A stretch of 43,147 nt of DNA from Candidatus Cryptobacteroides choladohippi (GCA_018065985.1 JAGHSF010000039.1:1-43147), one strand, 5' to 3'. Shown: positions 33,436 through 43,002, numbered from the stretch's first letter. Made by a program: numbers and translations. Notes: generated from the letters alone by a model not told the origin.

Positions 33436-33465
33436 AGAGATCGGATTCCGGTCTCTTTTTTTTAT
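33436..33465 (+). terminator. Terminator after tRNA-Val
   Basis: GAGATCGG pairs with CCGGTCTC (one G-T pair) around ATT, followed by eight T residues. Confidence 0.85.
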
Positions 33466-33495
33466 TCATTCCGCTTGCCGAATCCGATAATTCAG

Positions 33496-33503
33496 TATAT
33501 TTG
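33496..33503 (+). promoter_or_regulatory. Candidate -7 box (TATATTTG) for the small barrel protein
   Basis: TATATTTG fully matches TAnnTTTG, 26 nt before the ATG at 33530. Confidence 0.5.
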
Positions 33504-33529
33504 GCAAAATCTCAAATCCTGTGGAGCAA

Positions 33530-34108
33530 ATGAGGAAAGTATTCGCTGCGTTGATCCTTGCTGTCCTGATTCCTGCGTCTGGCCTGAAGGCCCAGGAAGT
33601 CTGTCCCGCCCCGTCCAATTATGTCTGTCTCAGTTATGGCGAGGGCAGCATGGTGCAGTTTTCGTTCTTCCTCGGTGCTTCTTTGGCCGAGGCCTTCACT
33701 GCGGGACATGCCGATATCAAGGAAGTCAGAACCAGCGGCTCCTTTACCATAGGGTATGCCCGAGCTGTGAAGAAGTGGCTTTGGGTTGGCGGCGAATTCT
33801 GTTATGAGAACTGCATGATCGTGTCGTCCGGCGATCGGAACGGAGGATCTTCCGGAGGCGCCAATGCAATGAACCTGATGGGGGCCTGCAGAATGTCCTG
33901 GTTCGACAGGCAGCATTTTGCGATGTATTCCAAACTCTGCGCCGGTGCAATCCTGGTAGCCGGTGGGGATTCCAAGGCTTCGCCAGGCTTTGCCTTCCAG
34001 GTCTCTCCAGTCTGCCTTGAGGCGGGAGGGGAGAGATTCCGCGGCTTCATGGAGTGCGGATGGGGCGTTCAGTCCCTGCTTGCGGCCGGGGTCCGATACA
34101 GATTCTAG
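33530..34108 (+). CDS. Small outer-membrane beta-barrel-like protein
   Basis: The 192-residue product has a signal peptide (MRKVFAALILAVLIPASGLKA) and then short alternating strands rich in aromatic and small residues (MVQFSFFLGASLAEAF, SFTIGYARAVKKWLWVGGEF, GGERFRGFMECGWGVQSLLA), ending AAGVRYRF with a terminal Phe, as outer-membrane beta-barrels do. Its layout resembles the C-terminal half of the exported protein at 1550-2560, though I do not see close identity. It is a stand-alone gene with its own promoter box; function unknown. Confidence 0.7.
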   Translation: MRKVFAALILAVLIPASGLKAQEVCPAPSNYVCLSYGEGSMVQFSFFLGASLAEAFTAGHADIKEVRTSGSFTIGYARAVKKWLWVGGEFCYENCMIVSSGDRNGGSSGGANAMNLMGACRMSWFDRQHFAMYSKLCAGAILVAGGDSKASPGFAFQVSPVCLEAGGERFRGFMECGWGVQSLLAAGVRYRF

Positions 34109-34182
34109 GGCCTTCATGGTCGTCTTCCGTCACATTCGGGAACATTATCCGCACTTTTGAACAATCAGTGCAGCCGGGGACG

Positions 34183-34200
34183 TTATCTCATAAGAGATAA
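34183..34200. promoter_or_regulatory. Palindrome at the -33 position of the arabinose operon
   Basis: TTATCTC-ATAA-GAGATAA is a palindrome with two perfect 7-bp arms. It ends 5 nt before the -7 box of the operon, so it covers the place where a -33 element would be. This position fits an operator for an arabinose-responsive regulator, but no regulator gene is in the window. Confidence 0.5.
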
Positions 34201-34205
34201 TTGAT

Positions 34206-34213
34206 TATATTTG
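34206..34213 (+). promoter_or_regulatory. Candidate -7 box (TATATTTG) for the arabinose operon
   Basis: TATATTTG fully matches TAnnTTTG and is 36 nt before the mutarotase start. The -33 TTTG is absent, replaced by the palindrome, which suggests a regulated promoter. Confidence 0.55.
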
Positions 34214-34249
34214 TATGTTAGGAAATAAGTAACACAAAATAACACAGAC

Positions 34250-35389
34250 ATGAAACGTATTGCTAAAATCGCTTTTGCCGCATTGCTTGCAGCATCCTGC
34301 ACGGCAGCACCTCAACTTACAAAGTCCGGCATCGACCCTGCTGACTTCGACGCGGAGTACAACGGGCAGAAGACCCAGCTCTTCACCCTCACCAACGCAG
34401 CCGGCATGGAGGTGTGCATCACCAACTTCGGCGGCCGTATCGTATCAGTGATGGTACCCGACAGGAAAGGTGAGTACAAGGATGTTGTCCTCGGCTTCAG
34501 CACGGTTGCCGAGTACTTCCCTGAAAACAACGACTCCAACTTCGGCGCCTGCATCGGACGCTATGCCAACCGTATAGGCGCAGGCAGGTTCAGCATCGAC
34601 GGGCAGGAGTACAATCTCCCTCTGAATGACGGCAAGAATACGCTCCACGGCGGCCCCACCGGCTTCCACTACAGAGTGTTCGACGTGCTCGAGGCAGATG
34701 CGAAGCACGTGAAGCTCGCCCTCACTTCCGAGGACGGAGACAACAATTTCCCCGGAACAGTCAATGCAACCGTGACCTACACCCTTACCGATGCCAATGC
34801 CATCGAGATCGCATACGAGGCAACTGCCGACAAGGCCACGGTCATCAATATGACCAACCACTCATACTTCAATCTCTCCGGCGACCCTGCCGGCCACAGC
34901 GTCGAGGATGACGTGATGTATGTCAACTCCAGCAGGTTCACTCCCACCGACTCAGGCCTCATACCCACGGGTGAGATCGCATCTCTCGAGGGTACACCTC
35001 TTGACTTCCGCACAGAGACCCGCATAGGCGACAGGATCGAGTGCACTGACTTCGAGCCCATCAACCTCGGCCATGGCTATGACCACAACTGGATCCTCGA
35101 CACCGCATGCGACCTTGGCAAGGTTGCCGCTACCGTCACCTGCCCCGAGACCGGAATCTGTCTCACCGTCCGTACCGACGAGCCCGGCATCCAGATCTAT
35201 ACCGGCAACTTCCTTGACGGCAGCATCACCGGAAAGAACGGCGCCGTATACGCAAGACGCCATGCAATCTGCCTCGAGTCCCAGCATTTCCCCGACTCGC
35301 CCAACAAGCCCGAGTGGCCTTCAGTGGTGCTCCGCCCCGGCGAGACCTACCACAGCAACTGCATCTATGCATTCAGCGTAAGCGAGTAA
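34250..35389 (+). CDS. galM: Aldose 1-epimerase (mutarotase) lipoprotein
   Basis: The 379-residue protein is a GalM-family mutarotase that interconverts alpha and beta anomers of aldoses. A lipoprotein signal (MKRIAKIAFAALLAASC, Cys at 17) places it in the periplasm. Motifs include CITNFGGRIVSVMVPDRKGE, IGRYANRIGAGRF, NHSYFNLSG with the catalytic His, HGYDHNWILD, and GIQIYTGNFLDG with the region of the catalytic Glu/Asp chemistry. It is the first gene of an arabinose operon, so arabinose is its likely substrate before import by the next gene. Confidence 0.93.
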   Translation: MKRIAKIAFAALLAASCTAAPQLTKSGIDPADFDAEYNGQKTQLFTLTNAAGMEVCITNFGGRIVSVMVPDRKGEYKDVVLGFSTVAEYFPENNDSNFGACIGRYANRIGAGRFSIDGQEYNLPLNDGKNTLHGGPTGFHYRVFDVLEADAKHVKLALTSEDGDNNFPGTVNATVTYTLTDANAIEIAYEATADKATVINMTNHSYFNLSGDPAGHSVEDDVMYVNSSRFTPTDSGLIPTGEIASLEGTPLDFRTETRIGDRIECTDFEPINLGHGYDHNWILDTACDLGKVAATVTCPETGICLTVRTDEPGIQIYTGNFLDGSITGKNGAVYARRHAICLESQHFPDSPNKPEWPSVVLRPGETYHSNCIYAFSVSE

Positions 35390-35410
35390 TTCCAAACATT
35401 CATACAGCAT

Positions 35411-37138
35411 ATGCCTCTTAATTTTTTGCCCCTTCAGGCAGCGGACCTGAACCGCATCTCCCTGGCATCCTGGGACTGGATCATCATCGGCCTCTTCTTC
35501 GCGGCCATGGTCTGGATCTGCTGGGATGTAGCCAGGAAAAAGAAAGAAACATCGGGAGACTACTTCCTTAACGGACGCACGGCCACATGGCTTGCCATAG
35601 GCGCATCCATCTTTGCGTCCAATATCGGTTCCGAGCACCTCATCGGCCTCGCAGGAGCGGGCGCCACTTCCGGAATGGCCCAGGCACATTGGGAAATCCA
35701 GGGCTGGATGATCCTCATCCTCGGATGGGTGTTCGTGCCCTTCTACGAGCGCAGCATGGTCTACACGATGCCTGAGTTCCTGGAGAAACGTTACAACAGG
35801 CAGAGCCGCGGCATCCTTACCTACCTTTCGCTTGCCAGCTACGTTCTGACCAAGGTTTCGGTGACAGTGATGGCCGGAGGCCTTGCGCTCCAGACTCTTC
35901 TCGGAATCAACTTCTGGGTGGCAGCCTTCGCCCTGGTGATCGTCACCGCCATCTACACCGTCATCGGCGGAATGGAGTCCGTCCTCAAGACCTCCGTTCT
36001 GCAGACCCCCATCCTGCTTGTGGGTTCGCTTGTGATCCTGTGGATAGGTCTGAAGGAACTCGGCGGCTGGAACGTCATGATGGAAACCTGCTCTGCACAG
36101 TCTGTCAATGCATACGGTGACAGCATGACAACGCTCATGCGCAGCGGACAGGATCAGGCCTTCCCCTGGTACGGCGCCCTGTTCGGATCCGCCATCATCG
36201 GCTTCTGGTACTGGTGTACCGACCAGTTCATCGTGCAGAGAGTGCTTTCCGGCAAGAACCAGAAGGAGGCCCGCAGAGGAACCATCTTCGGAGCATACCT
36301 CAAGCTTCTCCCCGTGTTCCTCTTCCTCATCCCCGGCATGATCGCGTTCGCTCTCACAAAGCAGCCCGACTCTGCAATCGGCCGTCAGCTCAGTGCAGCC
36401 CTGCTTCCCGACGCCGCCACAGGCGCCCTGCAGAATCCTGACCTCGCATTCCCCATGCTTGTCAACACCTTGCTGCCCGTCGGCCTCAAAGGTGTGGTGA
36501 TCTGCGGCATCCTTGCTGCACTCATGAGCTCCCTCGCATCTCTGTACAACTCGTCTGCAATGCTCTATACGATCGACATCTACAAGCGCCGCAACCCTGA
36601 TGTCGAGGAGAAGAAGCTTGTCAGCGTAGGCCGTATCGCCACCGTTGTTGTGGTTGTCCTCGGCGTTCTGTGGATATTTGTCATCCAGGCCATAGGCAAG
36701 AGCCTCTACGACTACATCCAGAGCATCCAGAGCCTTCTCGCACCTGCCATCGCCGCAGTGTTCCTGCTCGGTATCGCATGGAAGAGGACCTCGCCCAAGG
36801 CTGGCATGTGGACTCTCATCATAGGACTTGTGCTCGGTTTCACCCGACTTGTCATGATGATCCTCCATCCCGAATCCCACAATGTCTTCACGTTCATCTT
36901 CAGCGAACTGAACGTCTATGCATTCTGTGTATGGATGTTCCTCTTCTGCATCATTCTGGCGGTTGTCATCACCTTGTTCACCAGACAGCCTGAGGAGGCT
37001 CAGATACAGGGCCTTGTATTCGGTACTGCAACCGAGGAGCAGAAAGCTGCCACCAGGGCATCCTGGAACAGGTGGGATATCATTCACTCAGTCATCATTC
37101 TTGGCGTAACCGTAGCATTCTATATTTACTTTTGGTAA
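35411..37138 (+). CDS. Sodium/sugar symporter (SSS family), probably for L-arabinose
   Basis: The 575-residue protein is a sodium:solute symporter of the SGLT type with about 14 transmembrane helices. Family motifs include DYFLNGRTATWLAIGASIFASN, GSEHLIGLAGAGA, MPEFLEKRYNRQSRGILTYL, YTVIGGMESVLKTSVLQTP, and WYWCTDQFIVQRVLSGKNQ. It lies between a periplasmic mutarotase and arabinose isomerase, so L-arabinose is the inferred cargo. A long frame on the opposite strand is a coding-bias artefact. Confidence 0.93.
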   Translation: MPLNFLPLQAADLNRISLASWDWIIIGLFFAAMVWICWDVARKKKETSGDYFLNGRTATWLAIGASIFASNIGSEHLIGLAGAGATSGMAQAHWEIQGWMILILGWVFVPFYERSMVYTMPEFLEKRYNRQSRGILTYLSLASYVLTKVSVTVMAGGLALQTLLGINFWVAAFALVIVTAIYTVIGGMESVLKTSVLQTPILLVGSLVILWIGLKELGGWNVMMETCSAQSVNAYGDSMTTLMRSGQDQAFPWYGALFGSAIIGFWYWCTDQFIVQRVLSGKNQKEARRGTIFGAYLKLLPVFLFLIPGMIAFALTKQPDSAIGRQLSAALLPDAATGALQNPDLAFPMLVNTLLPVGLKGVVICGILAALMSSLASLYNSSAMLYTIDIYKRRNPDVEEKKLVSVGRIATVVVVVLGVLWIFVIQAIGKSLYDYIQSIQSLLAPAIAAVFLLGIAWKRTSPKAGMWTLIIGLVLGFTRLVMMILHPESHNVFTFIFSELNVYAFCVWMFLFCIILAVVITLFTRQPEEAQIQGLVFGTATEEQKAATRASWNRWDIIHSVIILGVTVAFYIYFW

Positions 37139-37147
37139 TAGATAATT

Positions 37148-38686
37148 ATGAAAGCATTTGAAAATCAGGAAGTATGGTTCGTAACCGGCGCGCAGCTCCT
37201 CTATGGTGGAGATGCTGTGGTACAGGTGGACGGACATTCAAGGGAGATGGTTGCCGGCCTCAATGAATCAGGCAACATCCCCGTCAATATCGTATACAAG
37301 GGCACAGCCAATTCCTCAAGAGAGGTCGAGGCTGTGATGAGGGCCGCCAACAACACCCCCGAGTGCGTCGGCGTCATCACATGGATGCACACCTTCTCTC
37401 CCGCGAAGATGTGGATAAAGGGCCTGCAGGCTCTTGAGAAGCCGCTTCTGCACCTTCATACACAGTACAATGCCGAGATTCCCTGGGGGGATATCGACAT
37501 GGACTTCATGAACCTGAACCAGAGCGCACACGGCGACATCGAGTTCGGCCACATCTGCACCCGCATGCGTGTGCAGCGCAAGGTTGTCGTGGGCTACTGG
37601 AAGAACGGGGACGTTCAGAAGAAGATAGCTGTGTGGAGCCGCGTAGCCGCAGCTGTGGCTGACGCAAGGAACGTCCGCTGCCTCATGTTCGGCATGAACA
37701 TGAACAACGTTGCCGTTACCGACGGCGACCGTGTCGAGTTCGAGCAGCGTCTTGGCTACCATGTGGACTACTATCCGGTATCATCACTGATGGAGTACTA
37801 CCGCAAGGTGACTGACGCAGAGGCCGATGCCCTTGTCGATGAGTACAGGAAACTCTATACCATCAAGATCGACGAGTCCGGCGAGGAGGTTTACTGGGAG
37901 AAGGTGAAGAACTCTGCAAAGGCGGAGATAGCCATACGCAGAGTCCTTGCGGACGAAGGCGCCACAGCCTTCACCACCAATTTCGACGACCTCGGCGGCG
38001 CCGACATCGACATACCCGAGTTCTTCGGCTTCGACCAGATTCCCGGTCTGGCATCTCAGCGCCTCATGGCCGAGGGCATAGGCTTCGGAGCTGAGGGCGA
38101 CTGGAAGACGGCCTGCCTCTGCAGGACCCTTTGGTTCATGCAGCAGGGCCTTCCTACCGGCTGCTCGTTCCTCGAGGACTACACGCTCAACTTCGCAGGC
38201 GACCGCAGCAGCATCCTGCAGTCACACATGCTGGAGGTCTGCCCTCTCATCGCCAGCGACAAGCCCAAGCTGGAAGTCCACTTCCTCGGAATCGGCATAC
38301 GCAAGCAGCAGACCGCCCGCCTTGTGTTCACTTCCAAGGTAGGCCCCGGCATAAAGGCCACCGTCGTCGATCTCGGAAACCGCTTCCGCCTCATAGCCCA
38401 GGATGTGGAGTGCATAGAGCCCAAGGCCATGCCCAAGCTCCCCGTTGCGTCGGCTCTCTGGGTGCCGCAGCCCTCGTTCGAGGTCGGTGCGGGCGCTTGG
38501 ATACTTGCAGGCGGAACCCACCATTCGGCATTCTCATACGACATCAGCGCCGAGTACTGGGACGATTTCGCCGAGATGACCGGAATGGAGTTCGTGCATA
38601 TCAGCAAGGACACCACTATCGAGAATTTCAAGAAGGAACTTCGCATGAACGAGGTCTATTACCTCCTTAACAAAGCACTCAAGTAA
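37148..38686 (+). CDS. araA: L-arabinose isomerase
   Basis: The 512-residue protein converts L-arabinose to L-ribulose. Characteristic segments are EVWFVTGAQLLYGGDAV, VNIVYKGTAN, GVITWMHTFSPAKMWIKGLQ, HLHTQYNAEIPWGDIDMDFM, the metal-binding Glu and His residues in the DYTLNF region and THHSAFSYD, and LASQRLMAEGIGFGAEGDWK. Length matches the roughly 500-residue family. It starts 9 nt after the symporter gene. Confidence 0.96.
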   Translation: MKAFENQEVWFVTGAQLLYGGDAVVQVDGHSREMVAGLNESGNIPVNIVYKGTANSSREVEAVMRAANNTPECVGVITWMHTFSPAKMWIKGLQALEKPLLHLHTQYNAEIPWGDIDMDFMNLNQSAHGDIEFGHICTRMRVQRKVVVGYWKNGDVQKKIAVWSRVAAAVADARNVRCLMFGMNMNNVAVTDGDRVEFEQRLGYHVDYYPVSSLMEYYRKVTDAEADALVDEYRKLYTIKIDESGEEVYWEKVKNSAKAEIAIRRVLADEGATAFTTNFDDLGGADIDIPEFFGFDQIPGLASQRLMAEGIGFGAEGDWKTACLCRTLWFMQQGLPTGCSFLEDYTLNFAGDRSSILQSHMLEVCPLIASDKPKLEVHFLGIGIRKQQTARLVFTSKVGPGIKATVVDLGNRFRLIAQDVECIEPKAMPKLPVASALWVPQPSFEVGAGAWILAGGTHHSAFSYDISAEYWDDFAEMTGMEFVHISKDTTIENFKKELRMNEVYYLLNKALK

Positions 38687-38689
38687 AAT

Positions 38690-40288
38690 ATGACAGACGC
38701 AAAGACCACGATTTCAGCAGGCAAGGCCGTGCTGGGCATAGAGTTCGGTTCCACCCGGATCAAGGCGGTCCTCATCGGACCCGACTGCAAACCCATAGCC
38801 CAGGGCAGCCATACCTGGGAGAACAGGCTCGAGAACGGACTCTGGACCTACAGCATCGAGGATATCTGGGGCGGACTCCAGGACTGCTATCAGAATCTCC
38901 GCAAGGATGTCGATGCCAGGTATGGCGTTGAGATAGAGTCGCTTGCAGCCATCGGAATCAGTGCCATGATGCACGGCTACATGGCCTTCGACAAGAATGG
39001 TGAGATTCAGGTGCCGTTCCGCACCTGGCGCAATACCAACACCGGCGCCGCTGCAGCGGAGCTGTCGGAACTCTTCGGATTCAACATCCCCCTCAGATGG
39101 AGCATCTCTCATCTGTATCAGTGCATGTTGGACGGCGAGGAGCACGTGGCGAAGATCGACTACCTGACCACCCTTGCCGGATACATCCACTGGAAGCTTA
39201 CCGGCCGCAGGGTTCTGGGCGTGGGCGATGCGTCGGGAATGCTTCCCGTGGACTCGGAGACCAAGACCTACTGCGCCGACATGGTGGAGAAGTTCGACAG
39301 TCTGGCAGCTCCCAAGGGCTATCCCTGGAAACTCCTGGACATCCTGCCCGAGAGCATTGTCGCCGGCGCTGACGCAGGCTGCCTGACTGCCGAAGGAGCA
39401 AAGCTGCTCGACGTGAGCGGCCACCTCAAGGCAGGTGTGCCCCTCTGCCCTCCCGAGGGAGATGCAGGTACCGGAATGGTGGCCACAAACGCTGTCAAGC
39501 AGCGCACGGGCAACGTGTCTGCCGGAACTTCGTCGTTCTCGATGATAGTGCTTGAGAAGCCGCTCAGCAAGCCTTATGAGGTGATTGACATGGTCACCAC
39601 TCCCGATGGCAGCCCTGTGGCAATGGTCCACTGCAACAACTGCACTTCCGACATCAACGCATGGGTCGGCATCTTCAAGGAGTTCGAGGCCCTGATGGGC
39701 ATGCCCGTCGATGAGAACGAGCTGTTCACGAAACTGTTCGGAGCCGCTCTGGACGGTGACCCCGACTGCGGTGGCATCCTGTCGTACAACTACATCTCCG
39801 GCGAGCCGGTTGCCGGCCTTCTGGACGGCCGCCCTCTGTTCGTGCGTTCTGCAAACGACAGGTTCAACCTTGCCAACTTCATGCGTGCGCATCTGTATGC
39901 GTCCATCGGCGTACTGAAGATAGGCAATGACATCCTTTTCAAGCAGGAGAACGTGAAGGTGGACCGCATCACGGGCCATGGCGGTCTGTTCAAGAGCACG
40001 ACGGCCGGCCAGCGTGTGCTCGGTGCCGCGCTGAATTCACCCATCTCCACAATGGAGACGGCAGGTGAGGGCGGCGCATGGGGCATCGCCCTGCTCGCAG
40101 GCTTCATGGTGAACAATCCCGATGGGCTCTCGCTTCCCGACTATCTCGAGAAGGTCGTATTTGCCGGCAACAGGGGTGTCGAGATCGCGCCTTCAGCCGA
40201 AGATGTGGCAGGTTTCAATGCCTATATCGAGAATTATCAGGCGGGTCTTGCCATAGAGAAGGCAGCCTGCCTTGCAAAGAAACAGTAG
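38690..40288 (+). CDS. FGGY-family sugar kinase, probably L-ribulokinase
   Basis: The 532-residue protein has the FGGY kinase fold: [15 protein letters not shown] at the N-terminus, [61 protein letters not shown] and [14 protein letters not shown]. It directly follows araA (3 nt apart), so it probably phosphorylates L-ribulose to L-ribulose-5-phosphate. The sequence resembles the xylulokinase-annotated kinase of Bacteroides arabinose operons more than classic AraB, so I leave the symbol blank. An L-ribulose-5-phosphate 4-epimerase is missing from the cluster. Confidence 0.88.
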   Translation: MTDAKTTISAGKAVLGIEFGSTRIKAVLIGPDCKPIAQGSHTWENRLENGLWTYSIEDIWGGLQDCYQNLRKDVDARYGVEIESLAAIGISAMMHGYMAFDKNGEIQVPFRTWRNTNTGAAAAELSELFGFNIPLRWSISHLYQCMLDGEEHVAKIDYLTTLAGYIHWKLTGRRVLGVGDASGMLPVDSETKTYCADMVEKFDSLAAPKGYPWKLLDILPESIVAGADAGCLTAEGAKLLDVSGHLKAGVPLCPPEGDAGTGMVATNAVKQRTGNVSAGTSSFSMIVLEKPLSKPYEVIDMVTTPDGSPVAMVHCNNCTSDINAWVGIFKEFEALMGMPVDENELFTKLFGAALDGDPDCGGILSYNYISGEPVAGLLDGRPLFVRSANDRFNLANFMRAHLYASIGVLKIGNDILFKQENVKVDRITGHGGLFKSTTAGQRVLGAALNSPISTMETAGEGGAWGIALLAGFMVNNPDGLSLPDYLEKVVFAGNRGVEIAPSAEDVAGFNAYIENYQAGLAIEKAACLAKKQ

Positions 40289-40297
40289 TATTATCTG

Positions 40298-40326
40298 CCC
40301 GGAGCTGGCCTGACCGCCTCTCCGGG
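40298..40326. terminator. Hairpin after the arabinose operon
   Basis: CCCGGAG pairs perfectly with CTCCGGG around a 15-nt loop between the kinase gene and the nucleotidyltransferase gene. There is no T-run, so termination is uncertain. Confidence 0.4.
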
Positions 40327-40344
40327 TCCCAATCTTATACTTGA

Positions 40345-41811
40345 ATGGCAACATCATTGCCCCAGTTCCTGGACAGGAAAATCTTCAGAATAGTTGGAGA
40401 AGTAGCCGCTGAACGCGGTGTAAGAGCCTTTGTGATAGGTGGTTATGTGCGCGACTGCTTCCTTTCCCGTCGTTGTGACGACATCGATATAGTTGTCGAA
40501 GGCAGCGGGATCGACTTTGCGCGTGCAGTAGGGGAGAAAACGGGAAAATATGTCTCATACTTCAAGAATTTCGGCACCGCGATGCTTCACTTCGAAGGGG
40601 CCGAGATAGAGTTTGTAGGCGCCCGCAAGGAGTCTTACCGCCGCGAGAGCCGCAAGCCCATCGTTGAGAACGGTACGCTCGAGGATGACCAGCTGCGCCG
40701 TGACTTCACCATCAATGCGCTGGCCCTCAGCCTTCAGCCGGACTCCTTCGGCGAGCTGGTCGATCCCTTCGGAGGTGTGCGTGACCTTGCCTCTGGCATC
40801 ATACGGACCCCCCTCGACCCGGACACCACCTATTCCGATGACCCTTTGCGCATGCTGCGCGCGGTCCGCTTTGCCAGCAAGCTCAGCACACCCGAACTCC
40901 GCTTTACCATAGTGCCCGAATCGATGGAGTCGATGCGCCGCATGGCCGACCGGCTGAAGATCCTTTCCAAGGAACGCATAACCGAAGAACTGAACAAGAT
41001 GCTGATGACTCCGCGTCCTTCCATGGCCTTCTGCCTGATGGACGAGGCGGGACTGCTGCCTTACATACTTCCTGAGCTCAGCGCTCTGAAGGGTGTTGAA
41101 ACGGTTGACGGACGCAGGCACAAGGATAATTTCGAGCATACGCTTGCGGTCCTTGACAATGTGGCGGGGTCTGCAGTCATGACGACCCCCGGCGGCCTTC
41201 AGGCCGCTGAAGCTTCGGCGAGCTTGTGGCTTCGCTGGGCGGCATTGCTGCACGACATCGGCAAGCCCGCGTCCAAGCGCTACGAAAAGGGCATAGGTTG
41301 GACTTTCCATGGTCACGAGATCATTGGAAGCAAGATGGTGCCCGGCATATTCAACCGTCTCAAACTGCCCATCGATTCCGGCAAATACGTCAGGAAGCTC
41401 GTGTGGCTGCATCTGCGCCCCATCGCCCTTGTGGATGATGGCGTGACCGATTCTGCGGTGCGCCGTCTGCTCTTTGACGCAGGCGACGACATCGATGACC
41501 TCATGGCCCTCTGCAATGCCGACATAACCTCGAAGAACGAGGCAAAGGTGGCCCGCATACGTGCAAACTTCGAGCTCGTGAAGCAGAAGCTGGTGGAGGT
41601 CGAGGCCAAGGATGCCGTCCGCAATTTCAAGAATCCCATAACCGGAGAGTATGTGATGCAGGTTTACGGTATCCCGCCATGCCGCGAGATAGGCCTGCTG
41701 AAAGATGCCGTCAAGGAGGCAATCCTGGACGGTGTGATAGCCAACAATTTCGAGGAAGCCGACGCCTTCATGCGCGCACATGCCGCCGAATTCGGACTTC
41801 AGCAGAAATGA
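40345..41811 (+). CDS. CCA-adding enzyme-type nucleotidyltransferase with HD domain
   Basis: The 488-residue protein is a class II tRNA nucleotidyltransferase/poly(A) polymerase-type enzyme. It has the GGYVRDCFLSRRCDDIDIVV motif with the catalytic Asp pair (about 32-51), RRDFTINALAL, and DPLRMLRAVRFASKL. An HD phosphohydrolase domain follows (NFEHTLAVLDNV, WAALLHDIGKP). In Bacteroidetes this gene usually serves CCA addition, needed here because neither tRNA in the window encodes CCA. A near-consensus box TATACTTG ends 1 nt before the ATG. The stop codon overlaps the next start (ATGA). Confidence 0.92.
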   Translation: MATSLPQFLDRKIFRIVGEVAAERGVRAFVIGGYVRDCFLSRRCDDIDIVVEGSGIDFARAVGEKTGKYVSYFKNFGTAMLHFEGAEIEFVGARKESYRRESRKPIVENGTLEDDQLRRDFTINALALSLQPDSFGELVDPFGGVRDLASGIIRTPLDPDTTYSDDPLRMLRAVRFASKLSTPELRFTIVPESMESMRRMADRLKILSKERITEELNKMLMTPRPSMAFCLMDEAGLLPYILPELSALKGVETVDGRRHKDNFEHTLAVLDNVAGSAVMTTPGGLQAAEASASLWLRWAALLHDIGKPASKRYEKGIGWTFHGHEIIGSKMVPGIFNRLKLPIDSGKYVRKLVWLHLRPIALVDDGVTDSAVRRLLFDAGDDIDDLMALCNADITSKNEAKVARIRANFELVKQKLVEVEAKDAVRNFKNPITGEYVMQVYGIPPCREIGLLKDAVKEAILDGVIANNFEEADAFMRAHAAEFGLQQK

Positions 41812-42716
41812 CAGAAAAGTTCATATCATATATCAGGGACATACGCCGCTACTCCCCGCGCACCTGCGATATCTACCGTGATGTGCTGGCAGAGTATGTG
41901 GCCTTTGCCGGTGGAGTGCTGGTGCCCGAATATCAGCAGATACGCAACTACGAAGTGCATCTGCTGGATGAGAAGGGGGAGAGTGCCCGCACTGTGAACC
42001 TGCATCTCAGCGTGCTGAGCAGCTACTGCAAGTTCCTCATGAAGGAAGGCCTGCTTCAGAGCAATCCCGTGCACCTTGTGACCCGTCCCAGGCAGGAAAA
42101 GCGCCTGCCGGTGTTCTACCGGGACGAATCCATGCAGGAGTATTTCGAAACGCACGCCGGCACTCTGGAATATGGAGACTACGAGTCCAAGCTGCGCTAC
42201 ATGATAGTCAGCCTGCTGGCAAACACCGGCATACGCCGTGCTGAGCTGATAGGGCTGAACCGCAGTTCCGTGGATTTTGCAAGGCGGGAGCTGCGGGTTC
42301 TTGGCAAGGGAGACAAAATGCGTAAAATTCCTCTCGTGCCGTGCATTTGTGAAGAATTATTGTTATATTTGACTTCAGCAAGCTCTTTGAAGGATGCGTC
42401 GGATGGGCCTGACGCCCCGCTTTTACAGACAAAGAAAGGCGGGCGGCTGTATCCGGTATTGGTCGACAGGGCTGTGAAACATGAACTCTCGGAGGTTCCC
42501 GACATCACCGGCCGCAAGTCACCGCATGTGCTCAGGCATACGCTGGCAACCGATCTGCTCGGCTCGGGAACGGACCTCAATTCAATAAAGGAACTCCTCG
42601 GCCACTCGTCACTGGCAGCAACCCAGGTCTATACGCACAATTCCATCGAGAGACTGCAGAGTGTTTACAATAACGCCCACCCAAGGGCAAAAAACGGAGG
42701 TAAAAATGGAGATTAA
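41808..42716 (+). CDS. XerC/XerD-type tyrosine recombinase
   Basis: The 302-residue protein is a site-specific tyrosine recombinase. The N-terminal SAM-like domain spans about 1-90. The catalytic domain has TGIRRAELIGL (R143), GKGDK (K167), SPHVLRH (H240, R243), LGHSS (H266) and YTHN (Y275), so the full catalytic set is present. It most likely resolves chromosome dimers at dif. The ATG at 41808 overlaps the previous stop codon (ATGA); upstream in-frame ATGs lie deep inside the previous gene. Which of XerC or XerD it is cannot be settled here. Confidence 0.93.
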   Translation: MTEKFISYIRDIRRYSPRTCDIYRDVLAEYVAFAGGVLVPEYQQIRNYEVHLLDEKGESARTVNLHLSVLSSYCKFLMKEGLLQSNPVHLVTRPRQEKRLPVFYRDESMQEYFETHAGTLEYGDYESKLRYMIVSLLANTGIRRAELIGLNRSSVDFARRELRVLGKGDKMRKIPLVPCICEELLLYLTSASSLKDASDGPDAPLLQTKKGGRLYPVLVDRAVKHELSEVPDITGRKSPHVLRHTLATDLLGSGTDLNSIKELLGHSSLAATQVYTHNSIERLQSVYNNAHPRAKNGGKNGD

Positions 42717-43002
42717 AGTCAAGGCTATTAAGTGCGAAGTCAGCGAGAAGCTCGCCGAGTTCGTAGACAAGAAGGTTTCCAAGATCGGAAAATTCTTCGA
42801 GGGCGCTGCCCAGCTTGCAGAGGTGACTCTGGAAGACTTGGCAAAGGAAGGAAAAAAGGCAAAGATCCAGGTTCACGTTCCGGGTGATGACTTCATCGTC
42901 GAAAAAATTGCAGACACATTCGAGAACGCCGTGACCGGATGTGCCGACGTGATGAAAGAGAAGCTCACCAGAGCCAAGGAAAAGAAATACGACGCAAATT
43001 AG
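42706..43002 (+). CDS. hpf: Short ribosome hibernation-promoting factor
   Basis: The 98-residue protein is a short HPF/RaiA-family protein, which binds the ribosome to silence it in poor conditions. Typical parts are MEIKVKAIKCEVSEKLAEFV, DKKVSKIGKFFEGAAQLAEV, VHVPGDDFIVEKIADTFENA and a basic end. It lacks the C-terminal dimerisation domain of long HPFs. A strong Shine-Dalgarno GGAGG (42696-42700) lies 5 nt before the ATG, which overlaps the recombinase gene by 11 nt. In Bacteroidales xerC-hpf commonly precede tRNAs and tuf. Confidence 0.93.
   Translation: MEIKVKAIKCEVSEKLAEFVDKKVSKIGKFFEGAAQLAEVTLEDLAKEGKKAKIQVHVPGDDFIVEKIADTFENAVTGCADVMKEKLTRAKEKKYDAN

Noticed and set aside
35321..37087. 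588-residue frame on the minus strand opposite the symporter
   Set aside because: It is His/Asp/Glu-rich without domains and mirrors the codon bias of the real symporter gene on the plus strand.
38714..39979. 421-residue minus-strand frame opposite the ribulokinase-type gene
   Set aside because: It is antisense to a clear FGGY kinase and has low-complexity His/Val-rich sequence typical of shadow frames.
40555..41781. 408-residue minus-strand frame opposite the CCA-adding-type gene
   Set aside because: It is antisense to a conserved enzyme and shows no recognisable motif.
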